Of a stretch of 64,000 bases of DNA, positions 14,345-26,725 are shown in pieces. The position numbers and the translations under genes are program-made. Source of the DNA: Paragonimus westermani (lineage: Eukaryota; Platyhelminthes; Trematoda; Plagiorchiida; Troglotrematidae); the NCBI GenBank assembly GCA_008508345.1, contig QNGE01000285.1, positions 220,192-284,191 on the forward strand. The letters are read 5' to 3'. How positions within the stretch are numbered: the stretch's first letter is position 1; every line of letters begins with the position of its first letter. The notes below the pieces were generated by a model. It made no database searches. It saw only the letters and a list, made by a program, of their open reading frames with translations, and was not told the origin of the DNA.

Positions 14345-14622
14345 GATATTTGTTGAACGTCACTGATAGTTCATCGCAATCTCCGCATTCCCATAAACCT
14401 CCCAGTCGACCACTCCCGAGACGAAGCACTAGACTCTAGTTTTCTCATTTGGGGTCGTCACTAGTGCATATCCTTGCCATGGCTGGGATTAGAACTCCGA
14501 TTAGACCTTCGCGAGGCAACCGTTTTGACCACAGCTCCACCGATCTCACACTGGGCACGAGTGAGGAATGCGAACACTCGGCTATATTCGCCTGTGAACA
14601 ATACCCAGGTTGCTCAATCGCC
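14345..14622 (-). mobile_element. tRNA-derived SINE (copy A-)
   Basis: Diverged but nearly complete copy in minus orientation. The tail (GTGCTTC... to ...GTTCAAC), the conserved AGGATATGCAC block and the tRNA-like head all align with copies B and C. It lies head to head with the plus-strand copy starting at about 14626. The open frames across this interval belong to the repeat. Confidence 0.75.
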
Positions 14623-14625
14623 TGA

Positions 14626-14762
14626 TGTGCCCAATGTGTTTAATGTGAGGCCAATGGTACAACGGTCGGTACGGTTGCCTAATAAAATTGTCTGGAGATC
14701 TGGTTCTGGCCATGGCAAGGACATGCACTACTGACAAGCTCTAACAACAACGAGGAGTGACA
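14626..14762 (+). mobile_element. tRNA-derived SINE fragment (copy A+)
   Basis: Plus-strand head and middle of the SINE, from the TAATGTGAGG block through the box A/B region to the GCACTACTGAC block, ending before the conserved tail. It is adjacent to and inverted relative to copy A-, making a head-to-head pair only a few bases apart. Confidence 0.7.
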
Positions 14763-17722
14763 ATAAACTAAGACCAATAATAGATCTAGTGGGACTGACT
14801 TATACACTTTTACGCGTCTCTTTTTCTGTATAATATTTTACATGTAATTCACTCACCCTTCTTCTACTAAAAGTTGCTGGCCTGCTGTGATGCACAGTTG
14901 TTTCAGAAAAGGTATTGACAATACAAGAGGTGGCTCCGTGGTGTCGTAATCGGGTACATTGCATAAATACTAATTTTGCCTTCAATACCAAGACTGTATT
15001 TGTTATTCTTGTAAATATAACCCTAACAATCTAAAGATTGACCTTTTTTCTTTGAATTACCGAGAAGTAATAGTGAGAAATTTTCTTCCGGTTTTTTTCT
15101 TGACTTTAGTGTGCTGCTACAGACCACACCGTCCTGGGTTCATTGGAAGCAATACTGTTAGGTCGGAGGGCAGACCACTGCATTAAAATCGTATGACGAA
15201 AGAATAACAAAGGGTAGTTCAGACTGATGTGTAAGCCACAAACCCAATGTGTGTGCGGTCCACATTACGTCTGTGTGGCTTGTGGGGTAACATATGGGAA
15301 TGCTTATCAGAAACAATGAGATGTTTACTACGAGTTTGGGTTTGCTTTAACCTCATATACAACTCCACATAGGTTGTTTGAGATTAACTCAAGTCCGACT
15401 GCTCTGAGGTAGTCGGTTGATACAGGTAAAAAACCACACTGTACTTGCCTCTCAGAGAATTTGTAATAATCGACAAATTGCCAGATAATTCAGAATCAAA
15501 TCAGGCAAGAAATACGTACACTTAATGCCCACCTCTTTACAAAGCTAATTAGGACAAAACAATGTTGTTTATTTGGGGCTAAGATTACTAACCGGCACAT
15601 ATATTCTGTTTCGTTGAGCGATCCGTACCCGAAACTGTAACCCGATAATTGATTGGCTGGCATTTTGACTTCGTGTTTATGTGCGCAGTAGGCCAACTCT
15701 TCTTCTAAATTAAAGCATTGCTTTCGAGCACAGGAAATCAGTGAAGAGAGTATTAATATTCCGGTTAATCCTGTTTTCAAAACGGTAGAAAATAAATGGA
15801 AAAGTTATGCTTAACGTGGAACATTTAATTTTCGGATCAAATCAAGGCTCGGAAATAAATTCCTACTGCTAAGTTATGATTCCAAAAAAACATCTCATTC
15901 ACGTTCATTTGTTGTCGGCTGTTAAAACAAAAGAATATCTATCGAATCAAAATAAATTAACATGAGGAATATAAAAAAGTTGTTTAGAAAACTAAACAAC
16001 TTTGTACAAGAAAAAGAACTGAATGGCCAACACAAATCGTTCAGAACTGACAACCTTTTAGATATACGTCCACTACCTTTGTTAAAGCACACGGGCATTG
16101 TTATCTCAGGTTTTGATCATCTGATTAATCACTGGTTTCGGAGCACTGGACGCCGTCTTTTTATACCTGACGGGATAATTGATTCTGGTCTTTCCCACCT
16201 TCCCACTCAACTTTGATTTCTTTCAGAACAACATTCTGAGAAACGTCACAACTCGGTTGCCTGTTTGGACGATTTCAGAAAGGTCTTTCGAACGGTGTGT
16301 CAAATAAGTATTCATCCGGTGACGCTATGGTTTGGCCTAATTCCGTGGACACTAGCAATGAGACATGTAATCCATGCTTACCGAAGTTTCCAAGAGTGTG
16401 GCACTGAAAAGTAGACTGGCCAAAAGTAGATGTTTGATTTAGTGGTTTTATTCGTATTTACATGCACATACCCTTCGTGGATTTTTTAACCTTTTGGGGT
16501 AAATGAAGTTAAGCATAATGAAGTGATGTTTTCCACTTCAATACAAGTACCTTAAGAAGCTTTCTGGGCTCTTGGACTTTGTGATTATTTGCCTCAGACA
16601 TCTCTGATGTCCTTTAATGACTGTCGGTCCAGAAATTAACTGAAGTTTTTTCTTTAAACATCGTCTTTGTTATTTTATGTTACTAGGTGAAATACAGTAA
16701 ATACTTGGAGTTTTTGACTGTTTATTGATCGAGCTATGAAAAATTTGTTTGACGGCTCGTAAATAAAAGAACTTTTTCTCAAATGCTTACAAATAAAATG
16801 AAATGACAAGAAAATCCTCATCTTGTTAGCACTTCAGTCAGTGAGTCTACTTAAGAATACAAGCGTTGAACACGCAAACGAATGATCAGCAAAACCTAGT
16901 AGATTTACAGTCGCATATAAACGCGTGGTAAGTTGTGTGAATGTGTTAGAGATTTGGCCAAGAGAACGTTCAAAACAAGCTACTCTAGTCCACATGCTAC
17001 CCAAATGGGGGCCTCAAATGAACCAACCGTTACCAGAGGTATAAACACTGCACTTCAGAGTGCTCTAAAAACATGATATTTCAGCTATAAGGATGGATAG
17101 CCATTGGGAAGTTCAGTTTAAGAGTAGTAACTCTGCAGTTTTGGACTCCTCCCTAACGGAAGGTCTGTTATTTAGTGGCTTTTGGGGTGAAAAAGTCTCT
17201 TAAGAATCATCTCAGAATGAAGGCTTAGGCTATCACATTCTGATGCATAACCACAGTTCAGTCCCGTAGATTTTACTTCGATTATTATTTAAACACAAAC
17301 GCAGTATCCTCACCCGTAGAAAAATACAACAGAGTGACATTTTAAACGAAACAACTTGCCATTGGACTGCAGTAACCTACCGTAACAAGTAGAGGACCAT
17401 TTGTCTTCCGTCCAGTGTGCTACCAACTTGTGTTCCCTTGGTCATTCTCAAGACCGATTGCTCAGTGTTTATGGTACCTACGCAGCTGCAAATGACTTAG
17501 ATGCGAGTTTTCTTTGACCGATTTGCCAGAACAGAAGAGGGAGTATATTGCGAAATGTTTACATTTCTCCTGCTGGTTAGACGTAAATGCTTTTCAGGGG
17601 TAAAATCATGAAGGCAGTTTTTCAAAGAATATCCGGATGAAAGACATGATAAGGTGAACTGCACAGAGGACAACAAATAACCATAATTTATTGATGCGTT
17701 GGTTTTGCGCGATAACTTTTTT
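14763..17722. other. no supported gene between SINE copies
   Basis: Unrecognised small open frames at 15496-15780 (minus) and 15962-16216 (plus); the latter starts with the 12-bp hairpin listed separately. Confidence 0.55.
15976..16003 (+). repeat. perfect 12-bp hairpin with AAAA loop
   Basis: AAAGTTGTTTAG, four A, CTAAACAACTTT: 12 bp of perfect inverted repeat. It lies just inside an unrecognised open frame (15962-16216). The role is unknown. Confidence 0.9.
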
Positions 17723-18170
17723 TCAAGTTGACCATCACTCATATTTGATCAGAGTCTCCGTATTCAAATAGACTTTCCAGCCAGCCTCTTTCGAAAAGAA
17801 GCACTAGACTCGAGTTTCATTCTCATTAGAGCTCGTCAGTAGTGCATATCCTTGCCACGGCCGGGATTGAACTCCGGACATTCCAATCATGAGGCAACCG
17901 CGTTGACCACTGTGTCATTGACCTCACATTAGGCACGACCGAATTATCAAATCTGGACGGCCAACCACTCTCGCGTGTGAACAATGATCAGGCTACCCGA
18001 TCGTTATGAGAGAAAAAGCAGTTACTGCCTGTTAACCCCAATCGATAACCCCGCGATTAGGACTTCCCAGACAAGTCGAGATCACTGAGCTCACTAAACC
18101 CGCACGGAGATATTTTAGAATACTGATGGTCAACTTGAAAATAAATCAAATCCCCGATCACTCATCAGTA
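17723..18170 (-). mobile_element. tRNA-derived SINE (copy B), longest copy
   Basis: The tRNA-like head, body and tail match copy C closely between 17723 and about 17995. The 5' end on the minus strand carries the same 32-nt leader as copy C (18139-18170) followed by TCAAGTTGACCATC. Between leader and head is about 130 bp not found in copy C, so B may represent a longer form. Flanks share only a weak AACT/T-rich similarity; a target-site duplication is not clear. The box B region has lost a base compared with copy C. Confidence 0.8.
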
Positions 18171-21100
18171 AACTAATCTTTTCTGACATCTGTTGCACCA
18201 GTTAACTTTCGTCAGACCTGATGGATCTGCAAGTAATGCGATACGGGATGTTTCTTAATCGCATTGAACCCAGAAATCAATAGGCAGTTGCTTGGTAGAT
18301 GTGCTTACAAAAGTGCGATTGTTGCACTCGAGTTGCATCAGAATAGAAGCTACTGTGCCAAAGGCTCCTGGTGAGTGAGATGAGGGATCAAACTGTTTTT
18401 CACTACTTGTGGATTCGTACAGTCTGGCTTCATCAGCATGCAAACTCTGGTTCTGTCAGCATTCACCTTTGATGAGAATCCCGAATTAACTGACGAGCGT
18501 CTCCAGCTGTTTCAAGTGACACACTGTCTACAGCGCACAAACGTGCGGTCTGAAAATTAAATGAATTGTGGTTATAATCCTTGGCCTGAAAGAACCACGC
18601 TGTTACCGCGGTTTCTGTATCATTTACAGCAGTGATAACAAGACATTGGAAGGCCTGTCATAATGCAAAGCTGACTATGTGAACGGATGCGCGTTTATAC
18701 ATTGCCTGTGTTTTAGCTGACTTCTCAGACGTATCAAAAAAGCCTCGCATAAACACCGTTTTCAATCAGTTTAAAATTGTTTCACCCAGGTAGCAAACTC
18801 GCTGTAACACTCCGGTTACATTACAAATATTTCTCATTCTTTTTTCACTTGGTAGGCGCACGAGCTTTGGTATGCAGTAGCTGATTGTTACACTTAGAGG
18901 ATATGTCCACATTGGACGATGGGGCAGTTGTCTAGACGTACCTACTCTATGCTGGCTTTGTCACGTTTAGACTCGGTTAATTGGGATTGGTAAACAAATG
19001 TAGATTTCTGGAAACTGTCTTTCCATCAGTCACGAACAATCTATCAAGCGTGATTGATTTTTAGATGGACATTTTGGATCAGTCTTTGTTTTATAGTTAA
19101 GCTGACTTCCTTTTCGAAGCGCAGTTCTCAAGCAGTGTATGTGATGAGACCCACGATCGGATTGACTGTACTATACACTTCAAGTGTAATTAGCTTGAGT
19201 GATGGGTTGAACAGTACTAATGACGAAAATAAGAGGGTAAGAAACGCTAAACAAACGCGTCGAGGTTAGAAATAATGGATAATTACCCTACTTTTCGAAG
19301 TAGCACGATGCTTTCATCCGACATCCAACAAAGACGGTCGTTTTCAAATTAACATCATAAACTGCAGTAATTACTTAACCGTTCTGTCCATAACACGCGA
19401 AAGTGAACTCTCAAATAATTTGCACTTAATGCGCACCAAACGAACGTTCACTTGTGGGTGAAGTACAGTCAGTTACCTAGGCTCAGCAAACACACCAGGG
19501 TTCGCACGTGTTGAAGATAAAGCAGTTCGGTTTATTCGTGGTCCATACTTTTGTGGTAGTGAGCAGACAAGAAAATGTAACGTCAGAGCAATGAACATCT
19601 GGAAAAGAACTGCTATAGAACGCACATTAATTCAGTTGGTTTTAAAGTGAAAAATAATATTATGCTGCTAGTCAATCAGTTTTCAGTTGTCAAAACTTTT
19701 GTGTTCCTGTGGAATAATTTTTAGAGCTGAATTAAAAAATGAGGAAAAAATGGAAGATTTTCTCATTAGGAGGGATTTACATCTTTTTTTCTGTTACAGT
19801 TCACTTCGAGTTTACCTACTGTTTATCTTCGGAACGTCTACGTATCTAACAACCATCAAGAATGTGTACCGGTTCTCTGAACAAGAAATGCATGTGCCAA
19901 ATTCCTGTTAAGCCACAAAGGAGAGATACTGTTGGTGACTTATTGACGGGATTGAAACAGCTTTGCTCCACATTAGGCGTCAAGGTTAGTTTTCTTGACT
20001 TCACCCTTGGATACTATAAGTGCTCTATGGGTTAGGTAGGTACAGCAGTGTAATGAATGTAGTATACGTCTAACTGAATCTCACTTGTTTCTTGTTGAGA
20101 GTAGGTAATCACTATGTGACGACCATACATCACGTTGCGACAGAAACGGTAGCAAATTTACAGGCAATTTGGACTGGAAGAAGATATGACCAAACAAGGC
20201 AAAGGAAAAAAAGTTCAGCCATCCGGCATTTTTCGTCTTTCAGAAAAGTTATAACTGCCTAAAGGATCAGATCTTGGCCACGAATAAATGGTGAATTGTG
20301 ACCTAAGTGACTTACAAAGTGCAGCAAAACTTCGATTACTTTTTTGTATGGGTTCATAAAGAGGTTAAGGAGCTCAAAATGGGGCAAATCTCACAATTGA
20401 AGAATAGCTCAATCTCTCTTTGCGGTTTAAAAGTGAGCGTACAGAATGCGGCTCGAAAAGTTGCTTCTCTGTTTCAACGCTACATTTTTGCAATTTTCCA
20501 TCGTTTGTATAATGTTTCGAGGTAGGTGTGAAAGTCCACGGAAATTAACCTGTCCAAACTAACTTCAGTGCTTGGGAAGTCACTGATTAGAAAAATGTTT
20601 CCCTACTTTTTTCTTTTGTTTGGAGGAACCAGTGAATGTAGCGGTTAACCACGGCGTATTATCAAGGGTATAACAGCTTTGTGTCCGAAAACAAATAAGT
20701 AGATTGGTTAAGTTCAATGAGACCTAGTTACAAAAAAATTGAGTATTGACTGGATCCAAAAAAGTGTCAAGGCACTCACAAGCACAGTCATCCGGTAGAT
20801 CGTGTGGAAGATTTCATATGAGGTAATGCGAAAAGTAGATGACTGGGTCAGACAGTTAATAATGACCGATTCTATCAGAAACCTTCAGTTACGACTTTTC
20901 GACCGCATCCGACATTAATTCAGTTCCGCAGAGGCTAACACTGTTAACACATGTGTATAGCCACTGTTCAAGACCCGGTCATTACAAGCACAAGCACAGT
21001 GGAGGGGTCGCAGCAATAGTGAACCTCTCAATTAATTCAGCTACTTAAAAGGGACAGGTTAATATATTTATCTGTATTTGATCGACGTGACCAAATATGA

Positions 21101-21810
21101 ATTAATGTTCAACTGCAATTGAGCCTACCAAAACTAATCATGATTAAACTAGTTTCACGGATTATTCCAACATAGTGGTGCAGTGCTGTTTTGACTTGTG
21201 TTCGGATCAAGCTGAAGGATGCTGGGAAATGTATGGACAGATGAGATCTTTTCACTTCTGTCCCTATTCTTCAGGTTTTATTGGACCATTCTGGACGGTT
21301 TTGAGTCATCACCATCATTTGGGATGCAACAAATACAAGAATTTAAACGTATATTTGTTCCATCATCTGACTTATTCTACTAGGGATACCATGCTAGGGA
21401 CGTCCTCTCTGTTATATATGACAAAAAAACAATCAACGGGTGGTTGTGGGATCAACACACTTGTCTAGTAATCACAACGAACCGAATTTCAGATCTATAC
21501 CATACTGGTGCTAGCTTACATCTATGGTGGAGCACAAGTTCCGGGCTTCTCTTCATAAATACGCTGGATGGAAGGCTAATGGAGGGCGAGAGCCGTGACC
21601 ATATGTGAGTGACCTCAGTTTATCATAAGACTACCATATGATGCCAAATTACGCTGGGATTTTTATGAAACATCAGATGTGTCTAGAGTGCAAAAGGGAA
21701 TTATTGTTTGGAAGATACTTGCTCCCTTTATTGAACCGTCGTCAAGACTGTCTTGCACAAATTTGCATTTATAACTGCAACTAGCCCGTGGAAGATGATC
21801 GGTTTCTACC
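18171..21810. other. no supported gene between SINE copies
   Basis: Short open frames only, none recognised and none with good splice borders. Confidence 0.6.
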
Positions 21811-21822
21811 ATCTCTCTATTC
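21811..21822 (+). repeat. 12-bp target-site duplication of SINE copy C, left
   Basis: ATCTCTCTATTC, identical to 22206-22217 and directly abutting the two ends of the fold-back SINE. Confidence 0.75.
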
Positions 21823-22205
21823 TCAAGTTGACCATCACTCACATTTGATCGCAGCCTTCGCATTCAGATAGACCTTCCAGCCAGCCTCTTTCGAAAAGAA
21901 GCACTAGTCTCCAGTTTCGCTCTCATTAGAGCTCGTCAGTAGTGCATATCCTTGCCACGGCCGGGATTTGAACTCCGGACATTCCAATCATGAGGCAACC
22001 GCGTTGACCACTGTGTCATTGACCTCACATTAGGCACGACCGAATCATCAAATCTGGACGGCCAACCACTCTCGCTTGTGAGCAATGATTAGTGCTTCTT
22101 TTCAAAAGAGGCTGGCTGAAATGTCTATCTGCGTGCGAAGGCTGCGATCGAATGTGAGTGCTGGTCAACTTGAAACTAAACCAAATCCCCGACTACTCAT
22201 CAGTA
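21823..22205 (-). mobile_element. tRNA-derived SINE, fold-back copy (copy C)
   Basis: On the minus strand this unit has a 32-nt leader (22174-22205), an 84-nt arm (22090-22173), a tRNA-like central part and a second 84-nt arm (21823-21906) that is the inverted repeat of the first, with about 7 differences. Box A-like TGACACAGTGG is at 22008-22018 and box B-like AGTTCAAATCC at 21964-21974, both on the minus strand, typical of Pol III-transcribed tRNA-derived SINEs. The 12-mer ATCTCTCTATTC flanks the unit at 21811-21822 and 22206-22217, so the whole palindromic unit was probably inserted at once. No poly(A) tail is visible; the 3' end is CAACTTGA. Small open frames here are by-products of the repeat. 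Confidence 0.85.
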
Positions 22206-22217
22206 ATCTCTCTATTC
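22206..22217 (+). repeat. 12-bp target-site duplication of SINE copy C, right
   Basis: ATCTCTCTATTC, the second copy of the direct repeat that brackets the fold-back SINE. Confidence 0.75.
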
Positions 22218-25200
22218 GTCGTTAAACTGAAGAACTGTCAGCCGTTAGAATCAAATCGAACACAAGTTCTACAACTGAAAAGTTATTTGCCCGTTGATGC
22301 TTATCTGTGCATAGAAAAATTCTCTAGAATGCGCTGTGCGCCGCTTATTCCCTCTCAGGTTTGTATTCATCCCACCAGCATTAAATCATTCCAACCTTAT
22401 TAATACTTTGCTAGGCTGACACTCTCTACCTCATGGCTACATCACAAGTACAATTTTTATTACGATCGATGATTTATCTGATTTTCGGATCTCAATAATC
22501 GGCATTAGTGTATCTTCTCGAAACTTTCTTAACTCCCGAGACGTTATCGTACCAGTGTTCTAATGGAGAAAGTTTTTCCCAATTTTCTCATCTACTAATG
22601 TCTTTTCCTGCATGTTCATGTGATCTTATAAACGGTCTAGTCAAAGCACACTCTCTTCGCGCTAGTTAGCTTTTAGGTTATTCTCAGACCCACGTAATTG
22701 TTAATTAAATGACCGGTATGAGTTAACGGAAATTTTTAACAGAATCAAACATGAAGACAGAATGAATGTGATGTAATCTCTATCGTTAAGTTGGTAACGA
22801 TACTTTTTATCCCCCATTTTGTCAGTAATAAAGATTCCTCAAAATGACAGTTTATTTGATCTGTATTGTTTGAATTTTTATTGAAGGTTAGCAGACGGAT
22901 CCTAAGAAGCCCTCTTCTGATTATCTGGAATGTGTTCATTTGTTGTAGCACTGATTATTCGTACATCTTCATTTACACTTGCTTGAAACGCCATATTGAG
23001 TAATAGGTTTATTTTATTCCGGCATATAATTCGCAGCAGCATTTAATTCTTGTTTGAAAGGCGTTATTTTACACTTTGAAGAAGTTTAATTTACGGTGGT
23101 ATGATTATAACTGGTTGCATCGAACAGAGACTACAAGGTACGACCTGAATAGCCTTGTGAATTTTGAAATCCATTACTTTATATGGGAACAGCTGTGCCC
23201 AAACGTCATACACAAAAGTTGAACAGACGTCTCTCAACTTACGCTTCAGAAATAAAAAGCGGCTTATGATACACGTGACATTTTTAAAGTTGATCGGGCT
23301 TGAAGAAAATTTCAGAGCAGAACACTTGACTATCAAAGGTCAGTTGATATGGATGAATCTAATCACTGATTTCCCTGGAGAAATTTCGCGAAACAGCGCA
23401 AAAAAGCAACCAAATGGACGTTTGACATAAGAATATTAAATGTATCAGTTGCTTTTTTGGTCCGACTAGAGTTTCGTTTTAGAGGCTGTACAAAACATAC
23501 CGGACATTACCGAAACAGTTACCTTCAAACTAGGTTCGCTACATATTACCGTGGGGGGGTAAAGTACGCGTCGATCAAAACTTATATACCAGTGGAAACT
23601 GAATATGTTAAGTAAGTTGAAGTGAGGGCCGAAACATTGTGAAATTTAAAATCCTTTTAGTTTTAACCCACTGTGGCTTAAACAGAGAATTATTTAATAC
23701 AATAAGAGTTAACCTGACAAATGCATGAAGCGTGTAACGTTTTTTAAGGTGAAAATAGTTAAATTGAAGGCGAATATTCAACACTTACGAACATATCTTG
23801 AAAAATTAAGTATGCTGTACATGGTTCTGACGAAGAAGAAAAGATATATCTAAGTGGTTACACGTTGTCGTTTTATCAAAGTGGATAAAAGTAGAGAGCT
23901 CAAGTGTGTTGGCTCATGATTCAGTATACATGGTTGACAGAGAACACCATAGGCAAGCAAAGTGAATCCAATTGCTTTTGAATAAATCGATTTGCGACTG
24001 CAAAGCGCCAGATTAACCCTGATGGAATAGCTGACTGATACACTACGTTACTCTGGTCACTTGTGCGCCATTGGAAGAAACTAGCAGCCATTCGCCCTTC
24101 AGTGCGAATCATACAGGGACGTCTGCTGGAAAAATACGCTTTACTGCATAGTTTCAGTACACGCTTCAATATTCAAGGTGAAAATTATCTCCAAATTATT
24201 AATGTCTGCTTGTTCCGTTATTTCGTAATATCTTTGTAGTGTAACTAGAAAATCACTTTCAGACAACGCGGCACTCGGAAGTCTCAAAACTAAAAAGAAT
24301 TACCTAATTTTTAATCTTGCACAAATCCATCCGGACAGAGGCTTTTTCAGGACAAAAAAACAGTTGTCTACTCTGAAGATTAGAAGCGAGAATTGACGTT
24401 CAATAGCTCTTACTGTAGTCAGAAATGATCAATAAATTGAAGAGATTACTTCAACATGCCTTATTGCAGGCACCCTTGAGTAGACAAAAACATACACTCA
24501 GCAAATACTGTTCGAATACTGTAAGAGAGATTGATTTTTGTATAGACCATTTAGTTGGACAAAACAGGTTCGCCCGTGTAACACGTCATCCGATGAACTA
24601 AGTTTGCGTCAGCAGAATCTTGTTGGCAAATTTGATCTTAAAAATGATTATTGTGACCAACGTACAAAATAGTTCGTAATCCACAACCTTTAATAAATTT
24701 TGAATCAAACGCCTGCCGTTGAAACGCGCTGACTAACTAATTTACTCAGATTGTTTGCGAAAAATTGAAATCAGGCTCGTTACAAGCCTAAAACATCCGA
24801 AAGTTTGCTGAAAGGCAAGGAACTAAGCTTGATAGAAAGCGTAGCAAACTTTCTATACACAGGGTGGTTGTGATGATTACTTTGGCTAGCCTTTTCTGCG
24901 GAAGTATAAATCAGCCTGCTGAATATCCTTCCGCCGCGTTTATAGGTTTGGGTTCAGCGGGCGGTTTTTAAATGCCAAATTGTCCCGAATAACCTGTTGT
25001 TCGAGATTATTTAGAGACGGTTTTCAATCCACTATCAGTATGCCTGTTCTAAAATTTGAGTTCCCACATAACTTGCCAACAAGAGGCATGTCAGAACCTG
25101 TTGTGATTCATTTTAGAGACGCTATTTTTTCCTCTAAGCGGTAGGCTCTTGTTTATGAACATTAAAGTTGATGGCTTCTTATCCTTGTTTATAAACTTAC

Positions 25201-26052
25201 CACTGTAATCACACTCAAAGGCGGAGTTCAATCCACGGTTCAGAATACAACAACGGCGAACCTTAAAAATGATGCAATATTATATTCGTTTCAAAGGTAC
25301 TTGAACAAGTACTCCAAATATACCCACGTTAGTACTATTAGCTTGAAATACCTGTTTTGTACTGCGAAGCAAACATAACCTGGAGTTACAGAGATTTATC
25401 AAACCATTACCTCCCGGTAATAGGGTTTTGAAAATTCAGATGCATAAAGTCATCCACCTCAGCCAAGTATCAGTGTGTTATAAACAACTCTTATTCACAC
25501 TGATTGAAAGGTAAGGGTTGGTGTTATTATACAATGGAATAAATGTATACTTCAAAATTACAAACTCCCTGATGGCACGAAACATGTACATTATATCAAC
25601 TTGTTCAGAGTGGACGCAGTTACTTTTTCTGCAACATGGAAGATTACTGCCGTACACTCCTTGGGGCGACCGGAAAACATGCACTAAGCATTGAGTTTCA
25701 AATCTGACTAAAGTCAGTTACAGCTGCTAAGTGCGAGAAACACGTATATCTCGTTCAAATAAAGCGATATTGAACTGGATCCGTGTTAACAGTTTGTATT
25801 ACACAGCGGCGTCACCCTTGCAAACGAACCTCTTCACGGTTTATCTTGCATGTGCTTATTTTCAGTCATTCAACTGATTTAAGCTCAAGACGAGTGAAGT
25901 GTGTGTCACGACTAGGTCCTTGGACTGATCTGTGGAAAACAATGGATATTAGGGACATTCTTACGGTTGTTTTTTAAGGAAAGTGCGTATACTCAGACGG
26001 AGAGATATTTAACGAATGTAGTACCACAAAAAACTGACTGGAAATCGGTTAA
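22218..26052. other. no supported gene
   Basis: AT-rich, with overlapping short frames on both strands at 23091-23430. No repeat copies recognised. Confidence 0.6.
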
Positions 26053-26305
26053 TCTGACAAAATATGCAAACTCTACATAATGGTGCTCAGAGAGCACGCC
26101 GATCGTGAAACATGTTTAACTGATCCTGAAGATGAAACTGAAAAGTGGATAGCCTGCACTGGCAAAGCAAAGGGCTCTAATGTAGCTCAGTGAAGCTCTG
26201 ATGAAGCCGCACCTGACCGACACGTGATTTTCTTTTCCTCATTGTGTCGGGACGGCAATTTGCTTAGCCTCAATTTTTTATCTACGATTCGAAAGCTAAT
26301 TTCCT

Positions 26306-26704
26306 TTGTCGATCTCCAATGCGGACTGTCAAGCAACTGATTCAACACCGGTCACCAAATGGAGGCAAGTGAAGCCTTCCGAGTTATCTATAAGTTTCGT
26401 CAGGTCCACTCCAGAGCTGTCAGGTTGCCACTGTTATCAACGGCCGAGGCTATTGCCATCAGACTCCACAACCCCTGTCTGTGTGCCCAAAAAGCAGTTC
26501 GTGCAAACCCCACATCTCCCCTGGCCAGCTATTTCACAGCCACTTGAAACTCAAGCAAGCATGAACCATTTGTCACCGACGACTGCATGTCTCACGGCCG
26601 GCACGAGTAACAGTGTAACACATTCACCAGCACTCCCACCCCCTCCAGTAGACTGTTATCCGCCTCATTTCTATGATCTCAATAACCCAACTGACTTGCT
26701 CTAG
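26306..26704 (+). CDS. candidate terminal exon, proline/serine/threonine-rich C-terminus
   Basis: An open frame of about 130 codons, richer in GC than its surroundings, ending in a TAG. No acceptable ATG starts it and the frame closes with a stop a few codons upstream, so it would have to be an internal-to-terminal exon. The best acceptor I see is a pyrimidine-rich stretch ending in CAAG near 26332. The translation is disordered in character: many Pro, Ser and Thr, a PALPPPP run and an acidic/asparagine ending (YDLNNPTDLL). I do not recognise the family. A shorter open frame at 26053-26193 on the same strand (38 codons from its ATG, acidic DPEDETEKW) could be another exon, but no good donor links them. 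The bias toward C in third positions is the main support. Confidence 0.4.
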   Translation: MSISNADCQATDSTPVTKWRQVKPSELSISFVRSTPELSGCHCYQRPRLLPSDSTTPVCVPKKQFVQTPHLPWPAISQPLETQASMNHLSPTTACLTAGTSNSVTHSPALPPPPVDCYPPHFYDLNNPTDLL

Positions 26705-26710
26705 TTTTTC

Positions 26711-26722
26711 ATATATATATAT
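26711..26722 (+). repeat. short AT microsatellite
   Basis: Six AT units between the proline-rich open frame and dispersed repeat copy 1. It is one of the few simple repeats in the window. Confidence 0.9.
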
Positions 26723-26725
26723 AAC

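Noticed and set aside
21663..21863. Open frames at 14148-14429, 14474-14734, 17497-17742, 21663-21863 and 22158-22403 as genes
   Set aside because: They read through or start in SINE copies, and their shared peptide motif (RSNVSDGQLE and similar) is translation of the repeat.
22195..22205. CTGATGAG in the SINE leader (minus strand), resembling the hammerhead ribozyme core
   Set aside because: The GAAA core element and a plausible stem II are missing on the same strand in both copy B and copy C.
26176..26190. TAGCTCAGTGA as the start of a tRNA gene
   Set aside because: No box B follows at a suitable distance and no cloverleaf can be drawn.
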